Made by a program: the position numbers and the translations under genes. From Bacillota bacterium (GTDB taxonomy: Bacteria > Bacillota > Clostridia > Lachnospirales > Lachnospiraceae): DNA of 32,643 nt. The stretch covers positions 1-32,643 of the forward strand of contig JAQXUQ010000012.1 of assembly GCA_029224465.1 (NCBI GenBank). The letters run 5' to 3'. Below the pieces are notes generated by a model. The model saw only the letters and a list, made by a program, of their open reading frames with translations, searched no databases and was not told where the DNA came from. Below, piece by piece: positions 1 to 8,691 of this stretch (the first letter of the stretch is position 1; every line of letters starts with the position of its first letter).

Positions 1-137
1 GGTTAGTAGTTTCCCCGAATCCGGCTTCCTTCAGATTCCACCTCACGATGGACACCCTTGCCTTCAGCTATGTCCTTCCCACTACCGGGCGGACTCCGGA
101 CTTGCACCGGTTAGAAAACGTGCGCCGCCGGGCGCAC
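1..137 (-). mobile_element. Group II intron, 5' end (domain I), running off the left edge
   Basis: Read on the minus strand this begins with GTGCGCCCGG, the GUGYG-type 5' end of bacterial group II introns. Typical domain I text follows: a GGTGCAAGTCCGGAG stretch, then GTAGTGGGAAGGACATAGC, then AAGGGTGTCCATCGTGAGG and a GAAGGAAGCCGGATTC element. The boundary is set at 137 because the bases to the right form a separate terminator hairpin. Only about 137 nt of intron is in the window; the ribozyme body and any maturase lie off the left edge. The family assignment comes from recall of related clostridial introns, not from an alignment. Confidence 0.85.
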
Positions 138-141
138 CTGA

Positions 142-185
142 AAACCCCTGTCATGAGCAGCATCTGCTGTTCATGACAGGGGTTT
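142..185 (-). terminator. Strong intrinsic terminator at the end of the gdpP-dnaB operon
   Basis: Bases 142-156 and 171-185 form a perfect 15-bp inverted repeat (AAACCCCTGTCATGA and its complement), extended inside by CAGCA/TGCTG. On the minus strand the stem is followed by TTTTCAG and then the intron boundary. It is the first clear terminator downstream of the leftward operon ending at 647. The intron begins within a few bases of its 3' side. Confidence 0.7.
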
Positions 186-239
186 CTTTGTGAAGTCTTG
201 CGGTGGGTGTGGCGGTTCGCGGCACTTTCTCCCGCCTGC

Positions 240-409
240 CTATGCAATAGCACCGTGACTTGCTCTTCTGCATAGATTTCCCAAGACATTTCAAAGACGC
301 GGGCGCGTACTGCATAGATTTTGGCATTTTCTATGCAATACGGCCCGCGCCGTCTGTTTCGTCTTGAATTTTTCATGCAGTACGCGTGTCAACAGCTGTA
401 TTGCATGAA
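240..409. repeat. Cluster of three hairpins with TGCATAG/CTATGCA-type stems
   Basis: Three inverted repeats lie in a row. The first pairs 240-246 with 269-275 (CTATGCA/TGCATAG). The second spans 296-354, with TGCATAGA pairing TCTATGCA and a GC-rich outer stem built on GACG...CGTC. The third pairs 372-383 with 398-409 (TTCATGCA/TGCATGAA, extended by four more pairs including one G-T). No convincing reading frame crosses this tract. The GCAATA core links these hairpins to the next repeat group. Confidence 0.6.
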
Positions 410-473
410 GCGAGTCGCGCGCCGGAAAGTTTGGCTTGCCAGGTACCTTGCCGCGCGCCGTTTGCAGGAGGAT

Positions 474-647
474 CTTCACGCAATAATGCTTCGCATATTG
501 CAGTGGGGACCCGTTTTTGTCTTCACGCAATAGTGCTTCGCATTTTGCAGTGGGAACGCGTTTTTGTCCTCACGCAACAATACTCCGTATGTTGCGTGGG
601 ACCCGTTTTGTCTTCACGCAATAATGCTCCGCATATTGCGTGGAGAC
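474..647. repeat. Tandem hairpin repeat, about 47 bp, 3.8 copies
   Basis: Copies lie at 474-520, 521-567, 568-611 and 612-647 (partial). Each starts C(T/C)TCACGCAA, contains a palindrome of the form CACGCAAT-A-ATGC-loop-GCAT-ATTGCGTG, and the first three end in a CCGTTTTTGT-like spacer. In the third copy both arms change together (CAAC with GTTG, ATAC with GTAT), so pairing is kept. The last copy runs into the stop codon of the leftward gene at 647. Confidence 0.8.
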
Positions 648-2212
648 TAGTACCCCGGCATCACCGGATTAATGAACGGTGCATCCGGCATCTCCTCCAT
701 CTTCTTCGAATAGTCGGCTTCCGCCTGTGTCTCCAGCCCGTTCGCGACCGCCCAGTCGTCATACGGTATCGCGCGGATGCTGCTCACGCCATAATATTCT
801 TCATATCCGACGTTCGTCCAGTAGCCCGGATCCTCCGTGAGCTCCATCTCCGGCAGCGCGGAATAATCATTATAAAAGTCCTTGTGCACCTGCGCGACCG
901 TAATATCATCGTTTCCTTCCGCAATCTGCTTCTCAATGTAGTCTGCGCGTTCTTTCCAGTCACGGTAGATGCGCACATTCGAAGCGCCGCACCGGAAATA
1001 CATAAAGACGAAATACAAAGACAGAACCATCAGAATCGAATATGTCACCGTCCGTACGCCAATGCTCCGGTCGGTTCTGATTTCCAGATTTAACGCAGTG
1101 CGGACAAGAGATAGCACCGCAATGATCAGGAAAATGCCCGCGCCGAAATACGCGCGCGGCTGCGTAGGCTCTGTCAGAATCAGCGCATATGCGGTAATCA
1201 GGAACAGAAACAGAAAGACCAGCGGCCGCCGAAGCATATAAAGGAGCTCTCTGCGTTCCTCTTTCCGTGCAAGCAGATGAATGACAATTAGCAGAATTCC
1301 GGAGACGCACAGCAGTACAAAGAAATACTGACAGACAATCAGCGTTACTTTCTGAAAGCGGGAAGCCAGCCCGAGAATCCCGGTATAATTGCCCTTTTCC
1401 CGCACCTGTGCACGAAGCGCGTTGCCCGGCGCGAGCACCATAAACAACAGTCCTGTCAGTGTTCCCAGGGCACCTGCGATGCCTTCCGCGAACCATTTCT
1501 TTTCATTTACTCTTTCATCAATGACAAGCAGAAGGATATAGACGAGGCATGCGCCGGAAGTATTTTCGCTGCACCAGCCCGCGACAACGCCGAACACGAA
1601 CAGCGGAATCAGAAGGATCCCCCTGCGCAGGCCTTTCCGCTCCGGCACGATAACAGACGTGCCGGCAGACACAGCTGCAGGCGCATTGGCAGGCGCAGCA
1701 GCAGATGTACCTGCAGACACGGCGGTGACGGCAGCACCGCGGAAACGGCGCATTGTCGTCATCATGGCAAGAATGATCGTTGTCGTCCAAAGGTAGTTGC
1801 ACGCACCGGTCTGCCACAGAACGGTCTGGCGGAAGTCCACGGTAAACAGCCACAGGCTCAGCTGGATCAGGAGAAATACTATGGGATCATACTTTTTGCG
1901 GCGCGGTATCTGCAGATATATCAGATACGAGAGAAGCACGAACATGGCGCTGTTCGCTGTTTTGAACAGGAGCAGAGGGAGCCGCAGAGAAATCCGAAGA
2001 ATCAGGTGCGCGACCGACCGTCCGATCCATGTCATATACTGGTGATATTCCTGTGCGATCAGATCCGCAAGTCCCCGCGCGGTCCTCGCCTGCGCGGCAT
2101 AGCCATAGTCGTCAGAAAGAAACGGCGTGAAATAATTAAATATGAAAATTGCAACAAACGAAAACAGCGTGATCAGATACATGGCTGTCTTCTTCGGGTT
2201 CCGCAGCTTCAT
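647..2212 (-). CDS. DUF6056-like polytopic membrane protein, possible GT-C-type glycosyltransferase
   Basis: A 521-residue integral membrane protein with roughly ten or more hydrophobic segments. The N-terminus is a signal-anchor-like helix followed by a loop containing PFLSDDYGYA and then EYHQYMTWIGR. That arrangement (first helix, then an acidic pair in the first outer loop) resembles lipid-sugar-dependent GT-C transferases. I recognise the family as DUF6056-like from memory; the enzymatic role is inference. The C-terminal 80 residues are hydrophilic. An Ala/Ser/Pro-rich insert with two copies of VSAGTS interrupts a cytoplasmic or outer loop. The ATG at 2212 is preferred because AAAGGA sits about 8 nt upstream; an in-frame upstream start at 2257 would overlap the previous gene. 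It lies 13 bp after the ABC transporter, probably in the same operon. Confidence 0.75.
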   Translation of the reverse strand: MKLRNPKKTAMYLITLFSFVAIFIFNYFTPFLSDDYGYAAQARTARGLADLIAQEYHQYMTWIGRSVAHLILRISLRLPLLLFKTANSAMFVLLSYLIYLQIPRRKKYDPIVFLLIQLSLWLFTVDFRQTVLWQTGACNYLWTTTIILAMMTTMRRFRGAAVTAVSAGTSAAAPANAPAAVSAGTSVIVPERKGLRRGILLIPLFVFGVVAGWCSENTSGACLVYILLLVIDERVNEKKWFAEGIAGALGTLTGLLFMVLAPGNALRAQVREKGNYTGILGLASRFQKVTLIVCQYFFVLLCVSGILLIVIHLLARKEERRELLYMLRRPLVFLFLFLITAYALILTEPTQPRAYFGAGIFLIIAVLSLVRTALNLEIRTDRSIGVRTVTYSILMVLSLYFVFMYFRCGASNVRIYRDWKERADYIEKQIAEGNDDITVAQVHKDFYNDYSALPEMELTEDPGYWTNVGYEEYYGVSSIRAIPYDDWAVANGLETQAEADYSKKMEEMPDAPFINPVMPGY

Positions 2213-2225
2213 CGCATTTGTCCTT

Positions 2226-4205
2226 TCAATCCGCCTGTCCGCGCAGCGGCTGACCACGTCCCAGGTCTTCCTGCAGCGTAAAGCCCTGGTGATCGACGCG
2301 GTATACGTAGTCGCAGTTCTGAATGGTCGTCAGTCTGTGAGCTACGATAATCAGTGTTTTTTTGCCGTGCAAGGCCTCAATGGCTTCCATGATCGCCGTC
2401 TCTGTATCATTGTCGAGCGCCGATGTCGCCTCGTCAAAGATCATGATTTCGGGATCATTGTACAAAGCCCTCGCGATGCCGATTCTCTGCCGCTGTCCGC
2501 CCGAAATCCGTACGCCTCTCTCTCCGATGCCGGAATCCAGGCCGTATTTCTGGCCGCGGACAAAGTCGTCAATCTGGGCTTGTTTCAGCGCTTTCCAGAC
2601 CTTCTCATCATCAATCTGATCGTCCGGAACGCCGTAGGCGACATTGCGCCTGATCGTGTCGTCCAGCATATACATGAGCTGCGGCACATAACCGATATCC
2701 TTATACCAGCCGGAAAGGTTGTTTCTGATATCTTCCCCGTCGACCGTGATCCTTCCCTCCTGCGGCGCGAGGAGTCCCAGAATCAGATCAACGGTTGTGG
2801 ATTTCCCGGCGCCGGAAGGGCCGACCAGTCCGATCGATTTTCCTTTCGGAATCGAAAGCGACGCATGCCTGAGGATATCCACGTCTTCCTTTCCGGGATA
2901 ATGGTAGGTGATATTCTCGAGTTTCACTTCCTTTGTAAAGCGGATCGGCTCGGCGTTTTCTTCGTTCTCGTAATGCTTTTCCCTCTCAAGCGTGTGCGCA
3001 TGCTGAATAATGTCCTCGACATCCAGGAAGGCCGGCTCATAATAGGAAATATTGTTCAGGCACGAGACAACGCGGTTCGCGCTCGGCATAATCCGGACCG
3101 CGACCATCGCGAGCACACCGACCTGTCCGATCATGCTGCCGGTTCCCGACTCGCTGCCGCTTCCGAGAAATATGCCCAGCATCGCGAGTATGCCGACGAT
3201 CATAACGGTCTCGATACTGAGTCTTGGCAAATTCGAAAAGGTCTGCTGCATCTGCTGGATCTGGTTGAGTCTGCCGGCACTGATTTCAAACTGAGAAGCA
3301 AAGTAATGCTCCTTGTTCAGCACCTTCGTCTCCTTGATTCCGTTCATGGACTGCAGGAGCCATTTCGTCTGCATCGCCTGATTGTCCTTGACTTCCTGTC
3401 CGAAACGACGCAGCATCGGGCTGAAGAATTTCCGGTTAATCAGAAGCACGATGCCGATGAAAAATCCCATCATCAGCGTCATAACCGGGCTGACCGCAAG
3501 AGAAAGCGCAATCAGAAAAATAAAAACGATCAGCTCCGTAAACAGCTGCAGATAGGTCAGAATCAGGTTGTAGGTGCCGTTGACATCGCTGACGATATGC
3601 TGAATGACCAGAGGCGTGCTGGCGTCCAGAAAGAATTCGTACGGCCTGTGCAGAATTTCCTTAAACAGCACCCTGGAAGTATTGTACTGGCCGTTATAGA
3701 CAAACCGGTACTGCGCGTAATACATGAAGAACAGGTACAGATTTTTCGCGATAAAAACAATGATCAGCGCAATAATAATCAGAATCAGGAACTGGTTCAC
3801 GCTCTCAAGATGCCAGTGTTCGCTGATCATGCGCATGTACTTGTTGCCGGAAACGGATTCGGGGCTGGTCGCCGCTGTAATCAGAGGCAGAATAAGAGAT
3901 GTGCCGATCGTTTCAAGCGCGGCGCCTGCGACCATCATCACGAACAGGATCACCATGACCCTCTTCTGTCTTTTTGTCAAAACATGAAAGACGCGCCGCA
4001 GCAGATGCCCCGATTTCCGATACGTGTGCCTGCCGTCTCTTCGGCCATCGCTACCGAAAATCATCTTCCGGGCTTTGTCATTCTCCGATTTGTCGTATTC
4101 CTGCCGGGCATCTTCACCTTGTTTTGGTTTTTCAAAAGCCGGCTGCGAAGACGTTTCCGCCCCCGCAGTTTCTCCGGCTCTGTGTTCCATCAATTTATCA
4201 TTCAT
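2226..4205 (-). CDS. ABC transporter, fused permease and ATPase (PglK-like flippase/exporter)
   Basis: An exporter-type half transporter of about 659 residues. A charged, low-complexity cytoplasmic extension of about 65 residues precedes six membrane helices (about 80-390). The nucleotide-binding domain follows: Walker A GPSGAGKST near 463-470, Q-loop in YVPQ, signature ISGGQRQR near 568-574, Walker B IMIFDEA near 591, and H-loop in IVAHRLT. The fold and the ABC part resemble PglK/WlaB lipid-linked oligosaccharide flippases, but multidrug or lipid export cannot be excluded. The start is uncertain: ATG at 4205 is chosen; a TTG at 4232 would add nine residues, and no strong SD supports either. 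It lies 48 bp after dnaB and just before the DUF6056-like gene, which suggests a shared envelope or glycan role. Confidence 0.85.
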   Translation of the reverse strand: MNDKLMEHRAGETAGAETSSQPAFEKPKQGEDARQEYDKSENDKARKMIFGSDGRRDGRHTYRKSGHLLRRVFHVLTKRQKRVMVILFVMMVAGAALETIGTSLILPLITAATSPESVSGNKYMRMISEHWHLESVNQFLILIIIALIIVFIAKNLYLFFMYYAQYRFVYNGQYNTSRVLFKEILHRPYEFFLDASTPLVIQHIVSDVNGTYNLILTYLQLFTELIVFIFLIALSLAVSPVMTLMMGFFIGIVLLINRKFFSPMLRRFGQEVKDNQAMQTKWLLQSMNGIKETKVLNKEHYFASQFEISAGRLNQIQQMQQTFSNLPRLSIETVMIVGILAMLGIFLGSGSESGTGSMIGQVGVLAMVAVRIMPSANRVVSCLNNISYYEPAFLDVEDIIQHAHTLEREKHYENEENAEPIRFTKEVKLENITYHYPGKEDVDILRHASLSIPKGKSIGLVGPSGAGKSTTVDLILGLLAPQEGRITVDGEDIRNNLSGWYKDIGYVPQLMYMLDDTIRRNVAYGVPDDQIDDEKVWKALKQAQIDDFVRGQKYGLDSGIGERGVRISGGQRQRIGIARALYNDPEIMIFDEATSALDNDTETAIMEAIEALHGKKTLIIVAHRLTTIQNCDYVYRVDHQGFTLQEDLGRGQPLRGQAD

Positions 4206-4253
4206 ACATTTCTGCGCGGAGCGCCTGTGCAATACTGCCGAAAAAGCAGAACA

Positions 4254-5618
4254 TCAATCCTGAATACCGCGTTCCTGCGGCGCTGCGCCGGCAAGATTCG
4301 CAAACTTGGTAAGTTCCGGAATCCACTTGAGCTTTACTGTGCCGACCGGACCGTTTCGCTGTTTTGCAATGATAATCTCCGAAATGCCCTTGTCGGCGGA
4401 TTCCGGATGATAATAGTCGTCGCGGTAGATAAACATAACGACGTCGGCATCCTGCTCGATTGCGCCGGATTCACGCAGGTCTGACAGCATCGGGCGCTTG
4501 TCCGTTCTGGATTCGACCGCACGCGAAAGCTGCGACAGGCAGATAACCGGAACATTCAGCTCTCTTGCGAGCGCCTTGAGCGATCTTGAAATCTCCGAAA
4601 CCTCCTGCTGTCTCGAGTCGCTGTTTCTGGAGCCGCTCCCCGACATCAGCTGCAGGTAGTCGATCATAACAAGATCCAGTCCGAAATCCTTCTTGAACCG
4701 CCGGCACTTCGAGCGCATTTCCGCGACCGTGATCGCGGGCGTTTCATCGAGAATCATGCCGCTTCTGGAGATGACATCCGCGCTCTCAATCAGATTGGAC
4801 CAGTCCGCTTCCTCCAGCTGCCCGGTCCGCATCTTCTGTGAGTCAACATGCGAATTCATTGACAAAACACGGTTGATCAGCTGCTCCCTCGACATTTCGA
4901 GCGAGAAAATTGCCACGTGCTTATGCTGCCGCACAGCCACGTTTTCGGCGATGTTGAGGGTCAGCGCTGTTTTTCCCATCGAAGGTCTCGCCGCGATCAA
5001 CACAAAATCCGAATTCTGGAAACCGGTCGTCATATTGTCGAGATCGGTGAAGCCGGACGCGATGCCGGTCACGTTTCCTCTCGTTCTGGCTGCGTCCTCA
5101 AGCTTATGCATGGCATTTCGCACAACCTGCTGAATACTGACAAAATCCGACGACATCCGGCTCTGGGAAAGATGAAACGCCTCGCTCTCGGCCTTCTCCA
5201 GAAGAGCGTCCGTGGCAAGCTCATGCTGATAACCGTCCGCGGCAAGTCCTTCCGACATCCGGATCAGCCGGCGCCGGAGGGAATAGTCCGCGACCGTCTT
5301 TGCGTAGGAAACAACGTTGACCGACGTCGGCACCTGCGCGATAATCGCCGCAAGCGCCTCGGAGCTGTACGTTTCCGGCGGCAGATTCTTCTCGCGCAGC
5401 TTCGACTGCACGGTCACAGGGTCCGCCGCCATGCCGGCCTGGTCCAGCTCGACAATCGCCTGAAACATCAGGCCGTACTGCTTCATGTAAAAGTCATCCG
5501 CGGTCACGTATTCCATCGCGTCGCCGATTGCCTTTTCATCCATCAGCATCGAACCGATGACGGACATCTCGGCATCGGCGTCGAAAGGCATGACTCTGGT
5601 TATCTGTTCATCAGCCAT
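4254..5618 (-). CDS. dnaB: Replicative DNA helicase DnaB
   Basis: A 454-residue hexameric helicase that unwinds DNA ahead of the replisome. The N-terminal primase-interaction domain (about 10-110, with SVIGSMLMDE) is followed by a linker and a RecA-like domain. Walker A is RPSMGKT at 211-217, the following strand carries FSLEMS, Walker B is MIDYLQLM near 320, and the arginine-rich end motif is VMFIYRDDYY. The length is usual for the family. Its ATG overlaps the rplI stop by one base (TAATG), so translation is coupled. The order gdpP-rplI-dnaB is standard in Bacillota. No intein or insertion is seen. Confidence 0.97.
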   Translation of the reverse strand: MADEQITRVMPFDADAEMSVIGSMLMDEKAIGDAMEYVTADDFYMKQYGLMFQAIVELDQAGMAADPVTVQSKLREKNLPPETYSSEALAAIIAQVPTSVNVVSYAKTVADYSLRRRLIRMSEGLAADGYQHELATDALLEKAESEAFHLSQSRMSSDFVSIQQVVRNAMHKLEDAARTRGNVTGIASGFTDLDNMTTGFQNSDFVLIAARPSMGKTALTLNIAENVAVRQHKHVAIFSLEMSREQLINRVLSMNSHVDSQKMRTGQLEEADWSNLIESADVISRSGMILDETPAITVAEMRSKCRRFKKDFGLDLVMIDYLQLMSGSGSRNSDSRQQEVSEISRSLKALARELNVPVICLSQLSRAVESRTDKRPMLSDLRESGAIEQDADVVMFIYRDDYYHPESADKGISEIIIAKQRNGPVGTVKLKWIPELTKFANLAGAAPQERGIQD

Positions 5619-6064
5619 TATAGTTCCTTTACAAGAACATACAGAGTTCCGGTTACTTCCGGATGCAGCTTGATCGGCACTTCATGCATGCCGAACGTGC
5701 GGATCGGATCAGGAAGCACAATTTTCTTCTTGTCCAGTTCAAGGCCGTACTGGCGGCCGGCTGCCTCCGCGATTTCCTTGGACGCGACCGATCCGAAGAC
5801 GCTGCCGTTTTCGCCCGCCTTGAGCTTTACCTCGATCTTGCAGCCTTCGAGCTTCTGCGCAAGGTCCTTTGCCTCCTGCAGCTTCTGTGCCGCGATCTTG
5901 TCCTCATGCATCTTCTGCAGCTTCAGATCGTTTTTGTTCTTCTCGTTGGCTTCCACGCCGACTCCCTTGGGAAGAACGAAGTTGCGGGCATATCCGTCGC
6001 TGACATTGACAATCTGACCTTTCTTTCCAAGTGACTTTACATCCTGCAATAAGATTACTTTCAT
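5618..6064 (-). CDS. rplI: 50S ribosomal protein L9
   Basis: A 148-residue protein of the large ribosomal subunit that binds 23S rRNA through its N-domain. The N-terminus [16 protein letters not shown] and the GYARNFLxP-like segment ([11 protein letters not shown]) are diagnostic. The central region is a long charged helix (about 40-75), followed by the C-domain with GSVFGSV. The start is fixed by AGAAGGAG about 9 nt upstream of the ATG; the open frame extends further upstream but inside gdpP and out of its frame. It sits 38 bp after gdpP and overlaps dnaB by one base. Confidence 0.97.
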   Translation of the reverse strand: MKVILLQDVKSLGKKGQIVNVSDGYARNFVLPKGVGVEANEKNKNDLKLQKMHEDKIAAQKLQEAKDLAQKLEGCKIEVKLKAGENGSVFGSVASKEIAEAAGRQYGLELDKKKIVLPDPIRTFGMHEVPIKLHPEVTGTLYVLVKEL

Positions 6065-6102
6065 TCGTTTAACTCCTTCTGTTGTATTACCGCGCCGTAT
6101 GT

Positions 6103-8148
6103 CTACAGTTCTCCGTCGCTGATCATCGTGTCGATCGTATGCTTCAAAACGCCGATCGCCTCCGCGAGCGTCACGTCCTGCATCTGGCAGCCCGCGATAT
6201 TCATATGGCCGCCGCCGCCGAGATGTTCCATGACAATCTGCACATTTACTTCGTCGATCGAACGCGCGGAGATGAAAATCTGGTTCTGGTATTCGGTCAA
6301 AACAAAGCTTGCCTTGACCCCCTTGATATTCAGCAGCTCGTTGGCAGCCTGCGCGCCGACAATGGTCGGACTCTGAATGCCCTGCCCGGGACAGATTGAG
6401 ATCGCGAAGGTATTCCGGTAGATCTCCGCCTGCGAAACCGCGTCCGCCTTGGCCTTGTACTCGAGCGCGTCCTCGCGGAAGAGCTTGCGCACTCTCGTGA
6501 CATCCGTGCCGCATCTTCGAAGAAAAGCGGCAGCCTCGAAGGTACGCACGCCTGTTTTGCTCTGGAAATTGTTGGTGTCAATGACGATACCCGCGTACAG
6601 AGCGTCGGCCTCCTCCTGCCGGATCTTGATATTGTCGTCAATGTACTGCAGAATCTCGGAAACCATTTCGCAGGTTGAGGACGCATACGCCTCTATGTAG
6701 GAAAGCGTCGCGTTCTCAATTGTTTCGGTTCCCTGTCTGTGGTGATCCAGCACGATGATTGACTTGCACAGCCGCAGCAGCTCCGGACACTCCGTAATGC
6801 TCGGCTTATTGACATCCACGACGACAAGTGCCGAGTTGTCTGTAACCTTCTCGACCGCCTGCGCGCTGGTGTAAAACATATCCGGCGGATACTCCGGATT
6901 ATTCCGAAAAAGATCCACAATCGGCGCAAGTGAAGTCGAGATATCGTTCAGCACGATGTGCGCTTCCCTGCCAAGCGTTGCGGAAATCCGGAAGACACCG
7001 ACTGCCGCGCCAAAACAATCGATATCCCCGATCCGGTGGCCCATAATGAACACCGTATCCTTTCCCGAGATGATTTCCTTCATCGCCTGCGCCTTGACTC
7101 TGGCCTTGACGCGGGTGCTCTTTTCGACCTGCTGGGTCTTGCCGCCGTAATAGATGATGTTATCAGGCATCTTGATGACCGCCTGATCGCCACCTCTTCC
7201 GAGCGCGAGGTCAATCGCGTTGCGCGCGAACTCATAGTTCTGCGCGTACGTCAGCCCGTCCATGCCGATACCGATACTGAGCGTGATCGCCATTTCGTTG
7301 CCGATGTTCACTGTTTTGACATCGGAAAGGAGCTCGAAATGCGCTTCCTGCAGCTGCCGCAGCGACTTCTTCCTCAGAATGATCAGGTACTTGTCCTTCT
7401 CGATCTTGCTGCAGATGCCGTCGATCGAAGAAATGTATTTGTTGACTTTACGGTCAATCAGGGCTGTCAGGAGCGAACGGCGGACATCTTCCACGCTGTC
7501 GAGCGCTTCTTCATAATTGTCCATGTAAATGAATCCGATGACAACGCTCTGGTCATCCACTTCCTGAATTGCCAGCCGGACTGCCGTTTCATCGAACAGA
7601 TACAGCGCGATCAGGGCGTCCTCGTAGCCGGCCGCCTCGACAATGTCGCTGTCCTCTTCCATCTGGTCCAGCGGGATGCGCTTCATTTCGACCCGGTAGT
7701 TGCTGCTCTCGTAGTCAACCTGCAGCTTCACGTCCTCGTCTGTCGCAGGAAGAGAGTCCTTCGTGATGGACGGAAAAACCGAACTGACCGGTTTACGCAG
7801 GATCTTCTCCCCGTGCACGACCCGGTCAAACGCCTGGTTTATCCAGATAACGCGCCCCGTATCATCGAGGATGGCGTAGGGCAGATCCAGCTCCTTGAGG
7901 AGCTTTTTCTGCACCTGTCCGTATTCGGTGGCAAAACTGACCATCTCGTTGAGCAGCAGTACCCGACTGTTCAGAAGCTGCGAGACGGTGATCGCGAAAT
8001 AAATGACCAGAAATACAGTAAGGACAATGCCCGCCGGCCAACTGATAAAGTAAATCAGAATATTGGCCAGAACCATAAAAAGGCCCAGCCGGAGCGGCGC
8101 ATTAAAATATCCGGAGAGCTTTCCCTTGATCTTGACTCGTTTTTTCAT
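6103..8148 (-). CDS. gdpP: Cyclic-di-AMP phosphodiesterase GdpP (DHH family)
   Basis: A 681-residue membrane protein that hydrolyses c-di-AMP to pApA. Two N-terminal helices (about 15-55) are followed by a PAS-like domain (about 75-150, [16 protein letters not shown]), a degenerate GGDEF domain (about 170-300) and a DHH-DHHA1 phosphoesterase. Metal-binding motifs visible are [11 protein letters not shown] near 369, VVVDVNK, LDHHRQ near 467, DTNNF, and the DHHA1 motif GGGGHMN near 648. The ATG at 8148 has AGAGGA six bases upstream; an upstream in-frame ATG at 8220 has no comparable site. It heads the operon with rplI and dnaB and has its own likely promoter. Length and domain order match the family. 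Confidence 0.95.
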   Translation of the reverse strand: MKKRVKIKGKLSGYFNAPLRLGLFMVLANILIYFISWPAGIVLTVFLVIYFAITVSQLLNSRVLLLNEMVSFATEYGQVQKKLLKELDLPYAILDDTGRVIWINQAFDRVVHGEKILRKPVSSVFPSITKDSLPATDEDVKLQVDYESSNYRVEMKRIPLDQMEEDSDIVEAAGYEDALIALYLFDETAVRLAIQEVDDQSVVIGFIYMDNYEEALDSVEDVRRSLLTALIDRKVNKYISSIDGICSKIEKDKYLIILRKKSLRQLQEAHFELLSDVKTVNIGNEMAITLSIGIGMDGLTYAQNYEFARNAIDLALGRGGDQAVIKMPDNIIYYGGKTQQVEKSTRVKARVKAQAMKEIISGKDTVFIMGHRIGDIDCFGAAVGVFRISATLGREAHIVLNDISTSLAPIVDLFRNNPEYPPDMFYTSAQAVEKVTDNSALVVVDVNKPSITECPELLRLCKSIIVLDHHRQGTETIENATLSYIEAYASSTCEMVSEILQYIDDNIKIRQEEADALYAGIVIDTNNFQSKTGVRTFEAAAFLRRCGTDVTRVRKLFREDALEYKAKADAVSQAEIYRNTFAISICPGQGIQSPTIVGAQAANELLNIKGVKASFVLTEYQNQIFISARSIDEVNVQIVMEHLGGGGHMNIAGCQMQDVTLAEAIGVLKHTIDTMISDGEL

Positions 8149-8253
8149 TATTTTCCTCTGCCTGTCGGCATCCGCGCGCGTCCGCGCAGCCTGCCCGTTT
8201 TCTTCTCCGCGGGCAATCATATCCTGCGGAAAAGAGTAAAAACAATCAGAATA

Positions 8254-8282
8254 ATTATAACATAAGGGTCAGGAAAAGTCCC
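8254..8282 (-). promoter_or_regulatory. Likely promoter of the gdpP-rplI-dnaB operon
   Basis: The minus strand carries TATAAT at 8259-8254 preceded by TG one base upstream (extended -10, TGTTATAAT). The -35 region is weak (GGACTT-like). It lies between the rpsR terminator and the gdpP start, about 105 bases upstream of the ATG, where an operon promoter is expected. Confidence 0.5.
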
Positions 8283-8301
8283 TATCTCCCGAACAGCGGG
8301 C

Positions 8302-8356
8302 ATAAAACAGGGGCTGCCGCACAGGATGAAACATCATCATCCGGTGTGACAGCCCC
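8302..8356 (-). terminator. Intrinsic terminator after rpsR
   Basis: On the minus strand GGGGCTG (8356-8350) pairs with CAGCCCC (8316-8310). An inner stem joins the CCGGATGATG side with CATCCTGTG, and TGTTTTAT follows. It lies just past the rpsR stop and separates this operon from gdpP. Confidence 0.75.
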
Positions 8357-8374
8357 GATACACCTCTTTAAAAA

Positions 8375-8635
8375 TTACTTCTCAGCATAAGGAAGAATTG
8401 CGAGGTGACGCGCTCTCTTAACCGCTACGGTAAGAGCTCTCTGATGTGTAGCGCATGTGCCTGTAATTCTTCTGGGAAGGATCTTTCCTCCCTCGGAGAT
8501 GTACTTACGCAGTGTAGCTGCGTCCTTGTAGTCAATTGTGCTGTTCTTTCCGCAGAATACGCAAACTTTTCTCTTTCTGTGGAAATTTCCCTTACGTCTG
8601 AAGGGCTTATCGCCATCATTTCTATTGAAAGCCAT
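8375..8635 (-). CDS. rpsR: 30S ribosomal protein S18
   Basis: An 86-residue small-subunit protein that pairs with S6 on the 16S rRNA platform. Diagnostic segments are [34 protein letters not shown] and [21 protein letters not shown]. The CVFCGK pair plus a downstream Cys (GTCATHQ) indicates the cysteine-containing form. TAGGAGGAAATC lies directly before the ATG. It is the last gene of rpsF-ssb-rpsR, 56 bp after ssb, and ends at a clear terminator. Confidence 0.98.
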   Translation of the reverse strand: MAFNRNDGDKPFRRKGNFHRKRKVCVFCGKNSTIDYKDAATLRKYISEGGKILPRRITGTCATHQRALTVAVKRARHLAILPYAEK

Positions 8636-8691
8636 GATTTCCTCCTAATCCGTTTCCTTAAGAAACGCAGTCTGTAAAGACCACCCGGCGG

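Noticed and set aside
138-646. Small coding frames between the intron and the first gene
   Set aside because: Frames on both strands are composed mostly of the hairpin repeats, lack ribosome binding sites and resemble no protein I know.
474-647. CRISPR array
   Set aside because: Units are contiguous, differ along their whole length and carry a palindrome; there are no unique spacers of constant size and no cas genes.
2142-4484. A 780-codon open frame on the plus strand
   Set aside because: It lies antisense to the ABC transporter gene and runs into both flanking genes, and its translation has no recognisable domain. Such frames are common opposite GC-rich genes.
6065-6514. Extended rplI frame fused to an upstream sequence
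   Set aside because: The upstream part is a shadow of gdpP in another frame; the AGAAGGAG site and conserved N-terminus fix the start at 6064.
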